In this document: one piece after another, positions 11,441 to 25,374 of the stretch | Layout of the letters: each line of letters opens with the position of its first letter | Position numbering within the stretch: the stretch's first letter is position 1 | From: Crocodylus rhombifer | Lineage: Eukaryota > Chordata > Crocodylia > Crocodylidae | Reading direction: 5' to 3' | DNA length: 64,000 nucleotides | NCBI GenBank assembly: GCA_038503035.1 | Contig: JAVSML010020424.1 | Coordinates: 1-64,000 of the forward strand | Program-made: the position numbers and the translations under genes | Notes under the pieces: generated by a model | Told to the model about the DNA's origin: nothing | The model's database searches: none | The model's input: only the letters and a program-made list of their open reading frames with translations

Positions 11441-14400
11441 CGGAGAGCGCTGCTGAGCAGTGCTGGGAGGCTGTTGGCAGCACAGGGCGTCACAGCCAGC
11501 AGAACAGCAACCTTCACCTTGGCAGCAGAAGGCAAAGGGCTGCTTCCCCTGCCTGCCCTTCATCACACTTGTGGGGAGGGAACGCAAGCATATGGGGCAG
11601 GTCGTGGTCTTCCCTTGGAAAAGCTGTCTCTCTACATGCTGCGCTGGAGGATGGTGGTGAGATCAGGTGCAACTTTTCATCTGTTCCAGTCTCCTGGTCA
11701 TGAACTTCCACAATGGCAGAGGCCATAATGTCGGGTTAGAGTGGGGTACCCTCATCAGTGAAGGAGATTACTGGGGTTGCTGTAGCTCCCCACTGCCCTG
11801 CTGTGTGCTGTAAGATCACTGATAGCAGCCCATCTAAGGTAGTTTTGATATGATGCTCGTACCAAGGGAGCCTGGGAAAGAGCTCCTCTCAGAAGCTCTT
11901 GAGCTCTGATGCCAAGCTGCAGCTGGCATAAGTGCAGGCAGCCATCCCAAGATCATCTTAAATTACAGGGCTCAGGGTCAGATCCTCTCCTGGGGCAAAT
12001 CCTTGGAGCTTCATTTGCTGCAATGGTACTAACCCAAGACTGGATGGAGGAAGAGGAGCTATTAACTTTATTGATCCTCTCTCCACTGCATGATAATAAA
12101 GGCCTGCTCCCACAGAAGCCCATCTGGAGTCTTGGGTAGATCATACCAAAATCGGGTGGGGTGGAGGACTCCCCAAATCAAGCTTCACAACAATTGTGGG
12201 CTGGGGCAGATAGAGGCTTCTTCAGCTGTACCAAAGACTCCCACACAAATCTGGACAGCCTGATTTCAGCCTGGCATAGGAGAAACCTGGTAAGTAAAAC
12301 AATTGTCCTGTCTGAAAATCTGCCTGTGTCTAAGGAATGTGCAAAGTGATCACCCAGCTTAATAGGGATGAAGCAGCTGGCATCTGCCATTTCCACTTAA
12401 TGAGCTATGCTGGAAACTGGTCAGTCCACCCTTGCCAAAATCTAACCTGCAGCTAGACTCAAGAGTGAGCAGCCACACTCATCCACAGCTAAAATGTGAA
12501 GTGCATTTCTAACCTGTGCCCTAGAAACTCTCCCTCAGCCCCTGTTCTACAGGCCTATGCAAAGAAGCCAATGACTGGCTTGGCGAAGGCCACAGGGTTT
12601 TACACTGCATGTGTATATTGATTCAGTAGCACTGCAGCTGAGGAAGATAACCCTGCGCACAGCAGTAAGAAATGCTCTGTGTACAGTATGCTGTTTCCTA
12701 AACAATTTCCAGACAAATCTTGTTCTTTCGATCAATGCTGTGTGCATTGTAGGTATATGCATCTCTTGGGCTGCATGCTTCTGCACGCACGGGTATATGT
12801 GCAAAGCGCTGTGCTCCCCATGTACGCATTTGCCTCTGCACCATAACTTTGTGTCGCTTGCCTGCATTTGACCGCTAACTCCAACAATCACAAGCCAAAT
12901 TCAAACCCCTCTGCCCCCTCCAAAACCACCACCACCTACTTTAGGTGAGGGATGAGTCCAGAGGGACTATTCAAGGCACAGAGAGTGGAACCTGGGTCAC
13001 AGACAGAGCTAGTCAGAAAAACTGCAAAGAAGCCATTTTCCCTTTTGGATTTTATGGTGCTCCTGTTGGGTGTGGATAGGACAGCAAAAACCCTCCAGTT
13101 CACATGCCCAGCTCCCCAGCAGCTCACCTGCTGGGCTCCCAGGCTCTACTGGAGACCATCAGGGACACAGCCCCAGAGCAGGGAGATCTAGGCCAGGGCC
13201 CCAACCCTGCTCACAGAAAATTGTTAATTTTCCTTTATCTCCCCTCCATTTTGTTCCAGATTGGAATGGATCCAAATTTTGAAAGAGCAGTGGCCTCTGA
13301 GAAGCAGGGCATTTTTCTCTGCCCAGCTGTAGCCATTTTTCTCTACTACAACCACAGCTGAAGTGTCCAGTTGTGCAACCTGTGTGAACACCTGGTAATA
13401 TAACACTGTGGCCCATTTATTGTTGTGTTGTCATTGCACATATGTGCAGAGGTGGATGGGCCCATGTACATGCAGGTAGCTGTGGCTGTGCACACATGCA
13501 CAGCACATGCCACTCAAATCCACTGAGAATGGGGGTGAGGAAGCCTTACCAGGACTATCTTGGAGAAGCTCAGCCAGGAAGAGATGCTTGCACTGAACAC
13601 AGACAGGTCTGCTTAGCAGACATAGGGACCCATTTCTTTTGAAAACCACTTGTTTGCCAATTCCTGTGTATGACTTCAATGTGACAAGGCACAACTACCA
13701 TGGGGAAGGCTCACTACACAGTGAGGCCAGCAAATACTCCCAGTGAGCTCGCTGAGTGATGGGGAGCTGAGGTGGGTTTCTTTCTAGCCTGTCAGACATG
13801 CCTGGCTTGTTTAACCCTCAGCACATGAGCATCTGTCCATCTATAGTAAAGGCATTTCCACGCAGGAAATGTGCACTGTTAAATGTGTAGAGATGCGAGA
13901 AGATGACCCCAAGGTAGCAGAAGAACAACCTGACTCTTCACCCAGCTCCTTAAGTGGGTTCTGCAGCCTGGTGCTGCAGCAGAGACAGTGCTGGCACGAC
14001 CAGAGCCAGCTCCTGTAAAGCTGTGAGAGTTGCAGGCACAGCAGGGACTGCAGCAAAGAAAGGCTGTAAGAGCCTTGAGCACCGAGTCAAGGATGGAGCT
14101 GACTCATGCTGCTGCGCGGAGATGGCTCAGAACATCTTCCTTGGCGTAGCCACGATGGAGGGCTTGGCACATCCTGTCAGGCTGGGAGAGCAGAAGAGGT
14201 CTGCTGCTAGTGGCTAAAAATAGATGTTTGGTGACAAGAAAATGGGATTTTTTTTTTTGTCCTCCACTTTTCCCAGTTGCTCCTGATAATTAAAGATCCC
14301 GCCATTCCCCACAGCCTGAGTGCTCTCAGAAACCGAGGTGTTCTTTACTGCAGTGGCCAAGCCACGCACCGCATGGGAAGGCCTCCACTTTGGGGAATGC

Positions 14401-14514
14401 AGGAAACACTCAAAATACCACAGGCTGCATTGCTCCCAGGGCATGGTCTCTGTGGTTTCTCCACACTTCAGTCAAGCCAAACCAGGTGAAGTGCTCTCAG
14501 TTGGTTCCCTGTGG

Positions 14515-14697
14515 CAGTGGTTTTCAACAGTGCTTTGCAGACCCCTGAGAAATGTCAGTGAAGGTGCAGATCCCTTTAAAACGTGAGAGTGTGGGTATTC
14601 ACATACCTTTTGCTTGATCATAGTCATCTTTTGCCGACCCCTTGGACGAAGTCTGAGGACCCTCAGGGGTCTGCAGGACACAGGTTGAAAATCCTAT
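14515..14697. mobile_element. hAT-type non-autonomous element
   Basis: It starts CAGTGGTTTTCAACA and ends CAGGTTGAAAATCCTATG, diverged inverted ends of the CAGTGGTTCTCAACC type. The interior has the 'cagacccctga' and 'aggggtctgcag' words usual for this family. No clean target-site duplication was found. Confidence 0.55.
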
Positions 14698-15922
14698 GGG
14701 GCAAACCGGAGCTAACTTCCAGAGGGGAGGAGGGTCTCTGGGGCAGAAGGAAACAAGCCAGTTCCAGCTACTTCAGTCCTGGACTTAACTCCCGAGAGCC
14801 CCTGGGGAGAAGCCTGTGGCTACAAAACCCTTTGAGGGCAGGAAAGCATGAAAGCCTAAAGCATTACCTCCCCAGCCCTAGTGGGGGTTAACCTGAGTGC
14901 CAAAGCCTCTGCATGCCCACTATTGCTGCTGCCGCCAACCTCTTGGCACTACTGAGCTGGAGGAGTCAGTCTCACCTCAGCTCTGAGCTTCATGACCGGA
15001 GACGTTCCAGCAGCGTCATCAGCCTTATTGAATTGCTCTCATACAAAAGCGAGCGCCCAGCCTGCAGCTCCAGGCTGGGCATGCTGCTGGGCACCAAGGA
15101 CAGACTCCAACCATACAACTGTCCCAAAGCCTCCTGCCTCTCACCAGGAGTCAGCGAGAGTGGGACATCTTCCATGACTGCCCCACTGCCCCCAGAAATA
15201 GGTCCCACCCAATTGCACACAAATGACTTACCTGCCTAGCTGAACAGCCTCAGGTCTCTAGGACCCAAACCCACATGCGTTTCCATGTTGCTGTTTCTGC
15301 CCTGCCAGAAACTCGGTACCTCAGGCTGGGGCTCCGCTGGAGAATAGCATGCTGCTTCAGGAGAAATCCCAGGTTCTGCCATTGGTTTCCTATACGAGTA
15401 GGAACAAGAACACAACCCAGAGTGGAGCTACTGTGAAGAAGAGATGTCCCGGAGCAGGCCCTGCCCGACCTTCTCCGGCACATGCACACTAGACCCAGTG
15501 ATGCAGCAGATCTGCTCTGGGCACATTCCCCTATAGCTGCCTCTTGAGCGGCTTCTCCGCCATGTTTCGGTGTCTGGTGCACATGAGCAGAAGCATGTGG
15601 GGGACCGCATGTGCTCATGAGTGTCCCTCCCCCAACAATCCCATAGAGTGGTGTAGACATCGGTAGAGACCTATCCCTCCCTGCCCTTAGGCAGGCCCTA
15701 GTCTCCCCTGAGCCAAGTGAGGGCCCCGACCACTGGGCTTGGGAGAGAGGAGGTAGGGGCAAGGCTGAATCGTGCTGTTCTTTCTCTCCCTCCATACCTG
15801 AACTGCCTTGCCAAAAGCTTTGCCCAAACCATTTATGAAAAAAAGAAGTATTTATAAAAAGGCAAGCTCTACTGGGGCTGAAGGGTGCATATAATCGAGC
15901 CTAAGAGTAGAGGGCAATTCAG

Positions 15923-16853
15923 TAGGACTTTGCAAAGCTTTGGGTGCTTATTTGATTCAGAGGAGATTTGACCCAATTTGGCAGCTGAATCTCTGAATCC
16001 GAATTGAATCGGGATCAATCAAAAAGAGTCCGAATTGATTCGTAGCTCTCCGAATCTTTGGAAAAAGATTCGGAAACCTTCAATGATTCAGACAGTCCCC
16101 ACCTGCTGCAGCAGGAAGCTGGACTTGGAGGGGCTGGCACGGGTCCCCTCATGGTCCCCTCCCCCAGCCCCCTACTTACCAGCTCCAACTCCTACCTGCC
16201 CCCCAGCCCCACCATGGCTGCTCTGCCTACCCCAGCTGCCAGTGCTTTAAAAAAAAAGACATTCACCAGGTGCTGCCTGGTAGTGGGGTGACCCCTGCTG
16301 CTCCCCACTGCCCCATGCTGTGTGGGGGGCTCTGCACAAGCCCCCCCCCACCCCCTGCCATGGCTGTCCCATGCACCCACCCCAGCTCCGGCCCTTTAAG
16401 AAAAAAACCCCAAGACACCAGCTCCTGCAGTGGCCTTGGGGCTTTGGGGAGCTCATGCAGAGCTCCCCATGTGGGGCTGGGCAGCAGGGGGTAGCGGGGA
16501 TCGACAGCAAGTGTGGGGGGTTTCTTGGGTTTTTTTCCTTAAAGAGCTGGGGCTGGTGGGGCAGCCATGATGTTGGGGCTGGGACAGTGTGGGGGAGCGG
16601 TGGGGATCACCCCCCTGCCCAGCACCACCCACTGAGTCGGGGCTTTTTTTGTTTTTGTTTTTTTAAACAAGCTGGGGCAGGCAGGGCAGCCACTGCCGGG
16701 TTGGGAAAGCAGGCGGGGGGTGGGCCTGGCCTGGCTGATTTGGCAGCAGCCAAATCTCTGAATCAATTCAGGACAGCGATTCGAATCACTGAATTGAATC
16801 ACTGTCCCCAAATCCAAATCTGAAGCTAATACTAGCCACTTTGCACAGGCCTA
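15923..16853. mobile_element. 931-bp palindromic hAT-type element with 8-bp TSD
   Basis: The left end TAGGACTTTGCAAAG and right end CTTTGCACAGGCCTA are inverted repeats (13 of 15). They are flanked by CAATTCAG (15915-15922) and CAATTCAA (16854-16861), a 7-of-8 target-site duplication, which fits the hAT superfamily. Inside, AATCTCTGAATC words occur near both ends. GC-rich modules (CATGGCTG...CCCCAGCT...TTTAAAAAA) occur twice in direct form (about 16212-16260 and 16358-16412) and twice inverted (about 16530-16585 and 16655-16710). The whole element is thus an imperfect palindrome. No coding capacity. Confidence 0.8.
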
Positions 16854-19599
16854 CAATTCAACAGTTAGCACAGCGCAGGTGGCACGATGGCCAAAAGTGC
16901 ATGATCCGGTAGGCAAGAAAGTGAAAACAGGACTGCTCCCCTCTGTGCTTTCCTCCCAGCTTAAAAGGGAAAGCAGGCAGGGTATTATTATTATTTCCTT
17001 CAAATAGAGCAGGTTTATTTGCTTTGAGCCACAGCAACAGGCTGCTCTTCAGAAGACAGCCCCTGCTCTCTCTCCCATGCATACATCAAAATTCAGCAGC
17101 CAATCTGCCCTTGACCCAAGTGCTGACCCTTCCCCGTCTCCTGGCACCTGGGCTACACTGCTTCCATTCAGAAATCCCCAGCGAGAGAGTCCATGCCATG
17201 ACTGCCATCTCTAAGCAGCTCACCTTGCCCGTGTCAAAGCCTCGTGCTTCCTTTATCAATTCAGGAAGCATCTCTGCAGTTTAAGCCAGCGGCAGCTCTC
17301 TGTGGAGAGGATGAAAAGCGATGGTACGATGCCAGCATGGAACAGCCTGGGAAAGGCAAGCACTGCGGTTCCCTTTATAGGCCAGGATTGAGACAGCTCA
17401 CCCAGGGCTGCTGTCTCTTGCTTGCTTTTGTTTTTGCCTCTGGCTGTCAAAGGGAGAAAGAAAGGAAGGAAGGTTTAATTGTCTCAGCAGTACAGCTAGC
17501 ACAACCGTCTCTTCTGCTCTGAGCTGAAGCCGATCCCCACATGCCACTCACCACCCACCAGCGATTGAGTCCCCTGCAAAGAGGGAAAATCTGGCAATTT
17601 AAGAAGTGGCCCGCTTCGGGGTTGCGGAGCCGACTCCTGCAGCTGAATAAACACAGCTGGGACTGCACTGGGTATATGAATTGTCCTGTGGCCTGGTTCA
17701 TCAGCTATTTGGTTCCACTCCGCTGACGGGACACATGTAGAGACCAGCAACAGCAGGGAAGGGGTTAACAGGACAGCTTTCCCCCCCAGCAGAGGGGTAT
17801 TCAGCATCTGAACAGCTGTCCTGGTTCTTTGGGCCTCCAGCAGCACAGGCTGCCGTTCAGAGGATGTGTGCAGTGCCCCATAGCAGACACTGCCTCAACA
17901 GGACTTGGCCCTGTGACACCAACAGCGCCCAGCTCAGGTCTCCCGCCTTCCTGGGATGGGGACCTCTCAGTTGAGCTGCTGCTACTTGATTAAACTGCTG
18001 GCGTCTGGGGGCTCCCAGAGACCAGGCAGAAACAGGCTGGCCATCAGACACTGCCTGGGGCCAGCTCGCAGTCCCCTCCCCACTGGCAGGTGGAGCAATC
18101 CGGGCGGCACAGCAGGTCCCTCCCAGGTGCGTGCATGCTTTTGCTCTTCCTATAAAACAGCACAAGCTGGCCAGAGGCTTGTCAGCCTGTTACCTTCCGG
18201 CCACAGTCGCTATTGACACTCGCAGACATCGCCCAAGTCGGCGACACGCATGGCCTAGGGACTGGCAGCTTCAGCCCATCCTGCAAATGCAGCTCTGCTT
18301 ACAGGAGACCCAGGTGTGTTTTCAGTCATGAGCCACCTCCTCTGCACTTCCTCAGCCACTGGCCCCACACACCCTGCTCTGGCATTCATCGCTCCCCAAC
18401 CATCCTCCGACAGGGATGCACCAGTCTAGCTAGGGCTTTAAATAACATCTTAAATAAGCAAGGCATTCCCCCTGGCAAAGAGCCCACAAGCAACGAAGAG
18501 GAGCCAAAGCCAGCCTGCCTGTGAGCGCTCCTACCCCCACCTGCTGCTAATTGAGGGTTTCGCTCCCTAGGCAGACAAAGCTTTCTATGGTGACAGCAGC
18601 TTCCTTTCTGTGCATTCAGACGACATGAATCATACGAGGAAAGGCCCTGCAGTGGCAGGGGCACACAAGGGATAGGGTCAGACGGGCGCCACCATCCCCC
18701 AAGCAGCATGCAGCAATCAATCGGCCCAGGGCAAGAGGGGTCCGAGCAGCCCCTGGGCAAGGGGAAGAGGCCATTTATAGAAGCCAAAAGGGATGCCCCT
18801 TCTTAGACTGGAAGCATTTGCTCTTTCAGTTTCCCAGCCTGAGGCGGGTGATGCTTTATCTTGATGCATGGGCGGGATATTCAGATCTCAGCCCCTTCTA
18901 TAAGGTTTCCAGGGCACAGGGGTGAGGCAGGATAAAGGAGATGAGAACAATTCCCTCTTAGCACCGCTCTGAAATCCTGCTGCTATTGATTGGGAAGCTG
19001 GGGTTTTCTGCCTGGCTATTATTAGTGCCTTCACTAATGTGTCCTGCTGTACTCATTCATTAGGGCACACACAGGCCTCTTCCATCTCTCGCACTATATC
19101 GGCAGCAAACAGGAAGAAGCAGGGAGTCGAAGTGAGCCTCTATATCTCTCTGAGCGAGCACGGAGCAGGATGAAGTGCAGAGGCACTTCCCAGGGCTCAT
19201 CCCTTTGAAGCCTTGCATCAACCCCTTTAGAAGAAGAAATTGGTGACAGTCACGCATTTCCTCTGGGAAAACCCATTCTTTGACAGAGAACACACAAAGT
19301 CCGACTGCGCCGAATGGCGAAGGAACCAGGCATTGTGCTCGCAGGTTCGAAATCCGTTTCTAGTTACCCCTGAGCCCAGAGCAGCGTCTCAACTTTTTCC
19401 AGGCCCTGTTCCCACTGCTATTTCATGACCACGTCCTTCCTTGGCTTCTGCCCTGCTTCTTCGGCACGTTTCCCTGTTTTTCCTCACCTTCAAACACAGC
19501 CTCCCCTTGTCACTATTTTAGCCTGTAGGTCTGCCATATCCATTTCTGGGAAATCCCCTTGTGCAGCTTCTGCTCAGCCTCATCATAGTTTTCTCTGTT

Positions 19600-20480
19600 T
19601 AAAAATCCCGAAGTCTCCGATTAAAAACCTGAAAAATGGCATTTTTCCATGATTAATATGAAACGCCACTATATATAAAGTATCAGTTGAACACAATGCT
19701 TTATTGATATATTTACAATGTTAAGGCAATTTGGAAACCTACCACTATCTCAATCATTATAATGAAATAAACTCTAAATACCTATATATTTTGGCATTCA
19801 CTTTAGTCTTTTATCATGAAGAAATCAGAGCTCCCCCTGCCCCCTTCACTCACCAGGATGCAAGACCAGCTGTGGCTAGCCCCCCCATCCCCCCCCACTG
19901 CTGGTGCCCCTCACTCCTAACCCAGTCCCCTATCCCCAGTCCCCCAGCATGAGGAAGGGGGTGGGTGTGTGGGGAAAGGGGGGCTGCCATAGATGACATT
20001 TCAGAGGGGCAGGGGAGGCAGTTTTCTGCACCCATGCAGTGGGGCATGGGGCTGCATCAGGGCCTGACAAGCTCCAGGCAGGAGCTGCCCCACAGCCCAG
20101 CAGGCAGGACCCAGTGCAAGAGGGACGGCTGCTCTGCCAGGACCGCCAAGGTGATGTGCAGTGGTGGCGAGCAGTTGTGCCCCTGCTACTGCTTGGGGCT
20201 GGGGGAACAGGTTGCAGGGCGTGCCACGTGCACCAGGCAGCAGTGGAGAAAGGCCATGGCAGCCACGGTGGTGCAATGCTCCCTCCCATGCCTGCCCGGA
20301 GCTGGTCCAGCCCAGTGGCAGCCCCACGCCCACTGTGCCAGTGCAGAAATCTGGAAGTCTGCCAGCCTTCAAGGGAAAAGCCTGCAGTTTCCTGCATTTT
20401 TCTCCTTTAAAAAGGAGAAAAATCTGTGTCTTTCCATGGCAAACAGAACACCCAGATCCCTACTTATCACAGGGGTCCAT
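19600..20480. repeat. Probable anonymous repeat with hairpin
   Basis: A very GC-rich core (about 19830-20380) is flanked by AT-rich, self-complementary edges. On the left is GAAAAATGGCATTTTTC near 19633. On the right a 13-bp perfect stem, ATTTTTCTCCTTT AA AAAGGAGAAAAAT, spans 20396-20423. The base composition differs sharply from the flanks. It looks like a non-autonomous DNA element, but no target-site duplication was found. Confidence 0.35.
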
Positions 20481-23400
20481 GAGTTTTCAGCAGTGATCTC
20501 TAGCATGTTGGTTTTACCAAGCTGAGGAGCACTTACCCACTCCCTTGTTTAAGCTTCCTGCAAGGCAGTTGTTATATCAAACCCTTTTTCGTGTGGTTCA
20601 AGCCACCGGCCAAAGAGCACCTAAAATGGCACTAGTCTGAACAGCCCATCCCCGATGGAAGGAATCATGCAACTTAAGTCAAATGATGTAGGCCTAACTG
20701 CTGACAAGCTTACAATGTCTTTGTCAGGACATTTCACACAGCCGTCCCACCATCCAAACCTCCTTGGAGTTCTTCCCTTAACCAATTAACCAGTTGGGAG
20801 GACCCCTGCCCCCCCCAGTCCTTCCTTTCTGGCCCCCCTCAACTCCTCCCAGACAGACATCTCGTTTCTGCGGACTCTGCTGACGGAGATCGGGGCCATC
20901 CGTTCTGTTGTAATTTCTGTGCAGGGGAATTCATTCCTGTCACCACGTATCCAAGCCGTTTCCAAGGCTGTATTCCCAGTCCTTGAGGCAGCCACGCTAG
21001 AAATCTGTGCCCCCTGATTCCTTTGGGTTTAATCATAAAATCCAACCAAATTATGGATCTAGGACAAAAGATCCATTACAACCTCAGAACTTCTTTCTCC
21101 AGAGTCTCTGTTAACATTTTCTTCCAGTACCTGCTGGTTTTTCCTCATCTCCTGTGCAGCATTTCCCATTTCAATTCCAAGCTTTCCCACTGTGACCAGA
21201 AAGCTTTCACAGCTGTACTGGGGGAATGCGACCTGCCCACGTGGCTGCGTTGGACATAACTTTCAATCATACCCTGCTCTCGCCTGCAGAAAGCTCCTCG
21301 CCGCTTCATTCCTTCCCCCCGCACTTACTGCCAGTCTGATGGGCAAACCAAGAACATTTGCATCTCTGCAGATGAGTAGGGAGGGCATTGCCATCTGTTC
21401 CTAGGACACTCATTCCCTTGAGCAGACACAGATTCCTTGCTTGCCTGCTTTAGGCAGTGTTTGCAATTAGCCTCCCAATAGAGGCCATCTGGAAGATGCC
21501 TCAGTCTTACCCAAACCTGTATTCAAAGAGCTCAGTACATTCATACTCGCCCAAGAGTTCTGGATGCTCAGAAGTGTGACCCAAAACTTGTGAATCCAAC
21601 CCACAACTCTTTTGGCTTGGTGACAGCCATGAACAACTGGTGTCACTCCTGATCAAAACAGCTAACAACTTTTAGAAAAAGAAGCAATATCCCAATCAAT
21701 ACTGAAGAAACTCTCTAGATGCATCAGTTCTAGCCAGCAACGGTGCTGTGTCAAACATCCCATTCCTGACTGAGTTCAGAGAGAAGCTTGCCAAGAGTCA
21801 AGTACAAGCCCATCTATGTGTAGACCCAACACAATCCTATCCAGGCCAGGACAAAGAACTGAAAGCATCATGGTGGCTGACACATCCTCTAGCCAGCAAG
21901 TTTGGGAAAAAAGTCTGCCCTCTAAGTCCTTTACCTGTTTGCAGCTTTCAAGACTGTTGACTTGGACAACAATCCTCTCTCCCCTGAGGGCAGGGGAAGG
22001 AGTCCAGGGTAAAATGGTTTAAGAACCCGCATGCTTCTCTTAAGGACAACAGAACACACACAAGGGAAGTCTAATGCCAGTAGAAGAAACTCAGATCCTG
22101 CTGCAATGTATTCAGTATAAAGACCTATACAGAACAGACTCCTGAAAAACTGTCACAAAATGGTTGTTTCTGTCAGGAAGAGAAAGTGAGGGAATGCAGT
22201 ACCTCTTCAATGCAAGAAGTCAACAGCTGGATCTACAGGAGGAGCCATTACAACTAGGTTGCCTGTTGTGCTGGGATCCTTCATCCTCCTCCGTGGGGAC
22301 TCGAAAACATCTTCGAGTCTGTGAAGGATGTATGCTAATACTTAGCAATATGTTAATGAGACACCTGGGAAGGTGCATGTGGCTGGGTGATGGGTGCAGT
22401 CATGATCATACACGGGTGCTCTGCAAGGACACAAGGGGGAAGTTCAATGGATACATGGTGCCAGGAGCCTGTACTCCATACTTCCCTCTCGGAGCACAAT
22501 GTGGCTTCTGGATCAGCTGGGGTCTGGAGGCAGCAAGGAGATGGAAATATTTTATAAACTCTATGACTAAGACAACAGCTGATTAATTTGTGTAGTTGGG
22601 CTTGAAGCAGCAGAGCTAGTTCCCAGGATGGGGGCAGGGGGTCAACCTCCTTCCCTCAGGGCCTACCTCATCTGTATGCAGTGGCTCCTGAACTTCAGAC
22701 ATGTGAAAGCACAGCCTGGCTCTTTGAAAGGTGGGTAGAGTTTCCCCTCTCCTGCTGTGGCTGACTCTCAGATCTTTTAACAGGGCCCTGTTCAGCTGTT
22801 GAGCCCATTTCCTGCATCGGTGACACAGATGAATAACAGTCAGCCATGTGGGGGCAGGACTGGCTGGCTCACGCTCAACCCATGGTAAGATGTTCGCCCA
22901 CCGACAGGTGTTCAAGCACTCAGAGCCGTTAACCACTGGACAGGTGTCTGTTCTGCAAAGTGAGCCCTGTTGCCTGTCACAGGTGCTCTTGCTGGAGTCT
23001 CACTAAGGAGGGTGAATAGGACACAGCAGCAGAAATCCTCTTCAGCCCCTACAAATGGGTAGTCCTCCAAGCCTCCAGATTAGGCTTCAAACCAGTTGCT
23101 TCAACAGTGCTTCTCCACGCACTGATTCCTGCAGCTAAAGGACTTCAGCCTTCACAGTCATCACCAATGTCACCTTCCTGTGAAAGGCCTGCTGCCCTTT
23201 GGAAGAAGAAATGAGGAAGTACATGAGATCTGCTCCTTCCCTTTCCACCTAGAAATATTCTACAGTCTTGCTGAACAGCTGTTACACTACACCCCAGAGC
23301 TAGCTGCATTTCAGGGACAAGTCATAATTCTGCCTAGACATCATAATGGTCAGACTCTCAGAGACAGAACTGGAGCCTGGTCTACTTTATCAAGCCTCTT

Positions 23401-25374
23401 GCCCACTTCCTAAAACTTGACTCCAGCACACAGCCCATCTCCTCTGTCCCATTAGCACCTGTGGATTGGGTGTAACAGCAGCCTGCCAAGCAGCTGGGGA
23501 AGGAAGAGGCATCAGGAAAGCAAAAAGCCTCACTGATTTCATTCCAGAAGGAAGCAACACTCCCCAAAGCTTCAGGGAATACCACCAAAAAATACCTCTG
23601 GCCTCAAAATGCCACTGCAGCTTGAAATGCCGAGGAAAGCATCAGCTGAGGCAGCTCCAGCCTGGGAGGAGAGGCATAAGTGCCCTCCACAGCAGGCCTT
23701 TGTGCTGCACATGCAGCTGCAGGAAGCTCTTCCCCTTTGCATGGGGCAAAGACAATGGGCCTTTGAGTGGGGCAGGACAGGGAAGCCAAGAACACAACAG
23801 CAGCAGACCGGGTGAGCCGAGGGGCCCCAGAGCAAGCTCCAAACATAGGCTGGGTGGGGCAGAGAATTGGTTCCTGGCGATTTCTGGTTCCCCTCCTCCT
23901 CCTCTGGCCACAGAAGAGCTCACTGAAGTACAGCAGGTCTTGACAGACCTTAAAGGAAAGAGAGCATCACACAAGCAGAAGGAGCAGCCAACAACTACGC
24001 AAAGATTTCAGAGCATCCCACCCTTGCTGAAGGAAGGTCCAACTGGACGTCCTTCTAGGAGGCTGCTCTGCTCTTCACAGCAGGCGCAGCCATAAGCTCT
24101 GGTCAGCCATTCCTTAGTGCCACTGTAACTCCAAGACAACACAAATGTCAAAGGACCTTCCTGCTTTGCATACATCAGCCTGGCATAATGAAGCCCCACA
24201 GGGGGAAGTAATTACTTCAGAAGAGCAGTTATTTTCCTGCAACTTGTAGGTAGGAACACAAGACAGCCTGGCTGTCACATTACCCTGAAGTATACCCACG
24301 CTGCTGACTCTCTTAACATAGCAATAAAAATAGAAAATGGGGCCCATTACTCTTCCGCTATCTCTGGTATTTCCAGCCTGCGTGGAGCTACCACAGCGAT
24401 GAACACAGCCAGTCACCAAGTGACAGGGTGCTGCAAGCTCCCAGATTGGAGCTCTGCTGCAGGAAGTCTCTAGCTCGACAGCAGTATTTTGGTTCTGGTT
24501 CACTCCAAAGGAGTTGAATTTGTCCCTGGAAAGTGATCACTAGGCATCCACCAAGCCAAGCATTTCATAAGTCGTCTCTGCTGGAGAGCAGGAAACCTGC
24601 ATCCATGCTTCTAGATACTGCCGTCAGTGATGACAGAAGGTGTACAGCTTGGACAACACAGCTCATTTGTGTGGAAATGTAGACTTGCACCATGATAACT
24701 TGAACAGCATTTGGCCTCCTCTTCCCAGTTCTTTTCAGTGTCCAGAAAGGAATAAATGCAAAGTGCTTGAAAGACAAGGCAGTGTGAATGTAAGTAGCCT
24801 GGGTCCTGCCGAGGATTTTGATCCTCTACGCAAAGGATCTGCAGAATGGAAAAAAATTGGCCAGGCTGGGCCCTTTCGAAGGCATCTCCACAGTGTCTAA
24901 AACCAACCTGAAACGGTCTAATGAGGTTTATCCTCTCTCCCCTTTTCTTCTTCTTATACCACCCAAGTCCCAGGCACACAACCTCATCTCTGCCATCATT
25001 CTAGAGGGCATTAATGTAGATCAAAGGATCTTTTGATTTTTAACTGGGGGGGGGGAGGCAATTTTAGCAAAAAGTCCTTTTCCTCAAACTGTTTCTAAGA
25101 ATACCTGGATATTGGGAGAGCTTTTAGCATGGAATTACTGGGGTCTGTGGGCCAGGGAGTGGCAGGAGCTATTATATAGCAGGAAGGTATTCAAGCCCCA
25201 AGCTTCATTTGATACTGAAGCAGGAAGGCAACGTCCCATGAACAGAGGTCATCTTCCCACTTCTTGGCTGGCACTTCCACCCCTCCACTTAGCACCTTCC
25301 ACCCACAGCCAAAAACAAAGTCCCAGAAGCCCAACGAGAGGTTTTTCTACACGAATTCCCATGAGCTGACAAGG

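Larger units (their letters stand above)
8386..15922. other. Intergenic stretch, no gene recognised
   Basis: It contains two MIR-type SINEs, two hAT remnants, a 10-base assembly gap and a small hairpin at 9700-9748. Open frames in the GC-rich parts (for example 15250-15795 on the minus strand) show no known domain. Confidence 0.5.

Noticed and set aside
15250..15795. 181-codon minus-strand frame
   Set aside because: No recognisable protein family; mixed, repeat-like composition.
23466..24095. 209-codon plus-strand open frame, the longest in the window
   Set aside because: No known domain, biased and low-information composition, overlapping open frames on the other strand, and no splice or poly(A) support. 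In a GC-rich stretch such a length is expected by chance.
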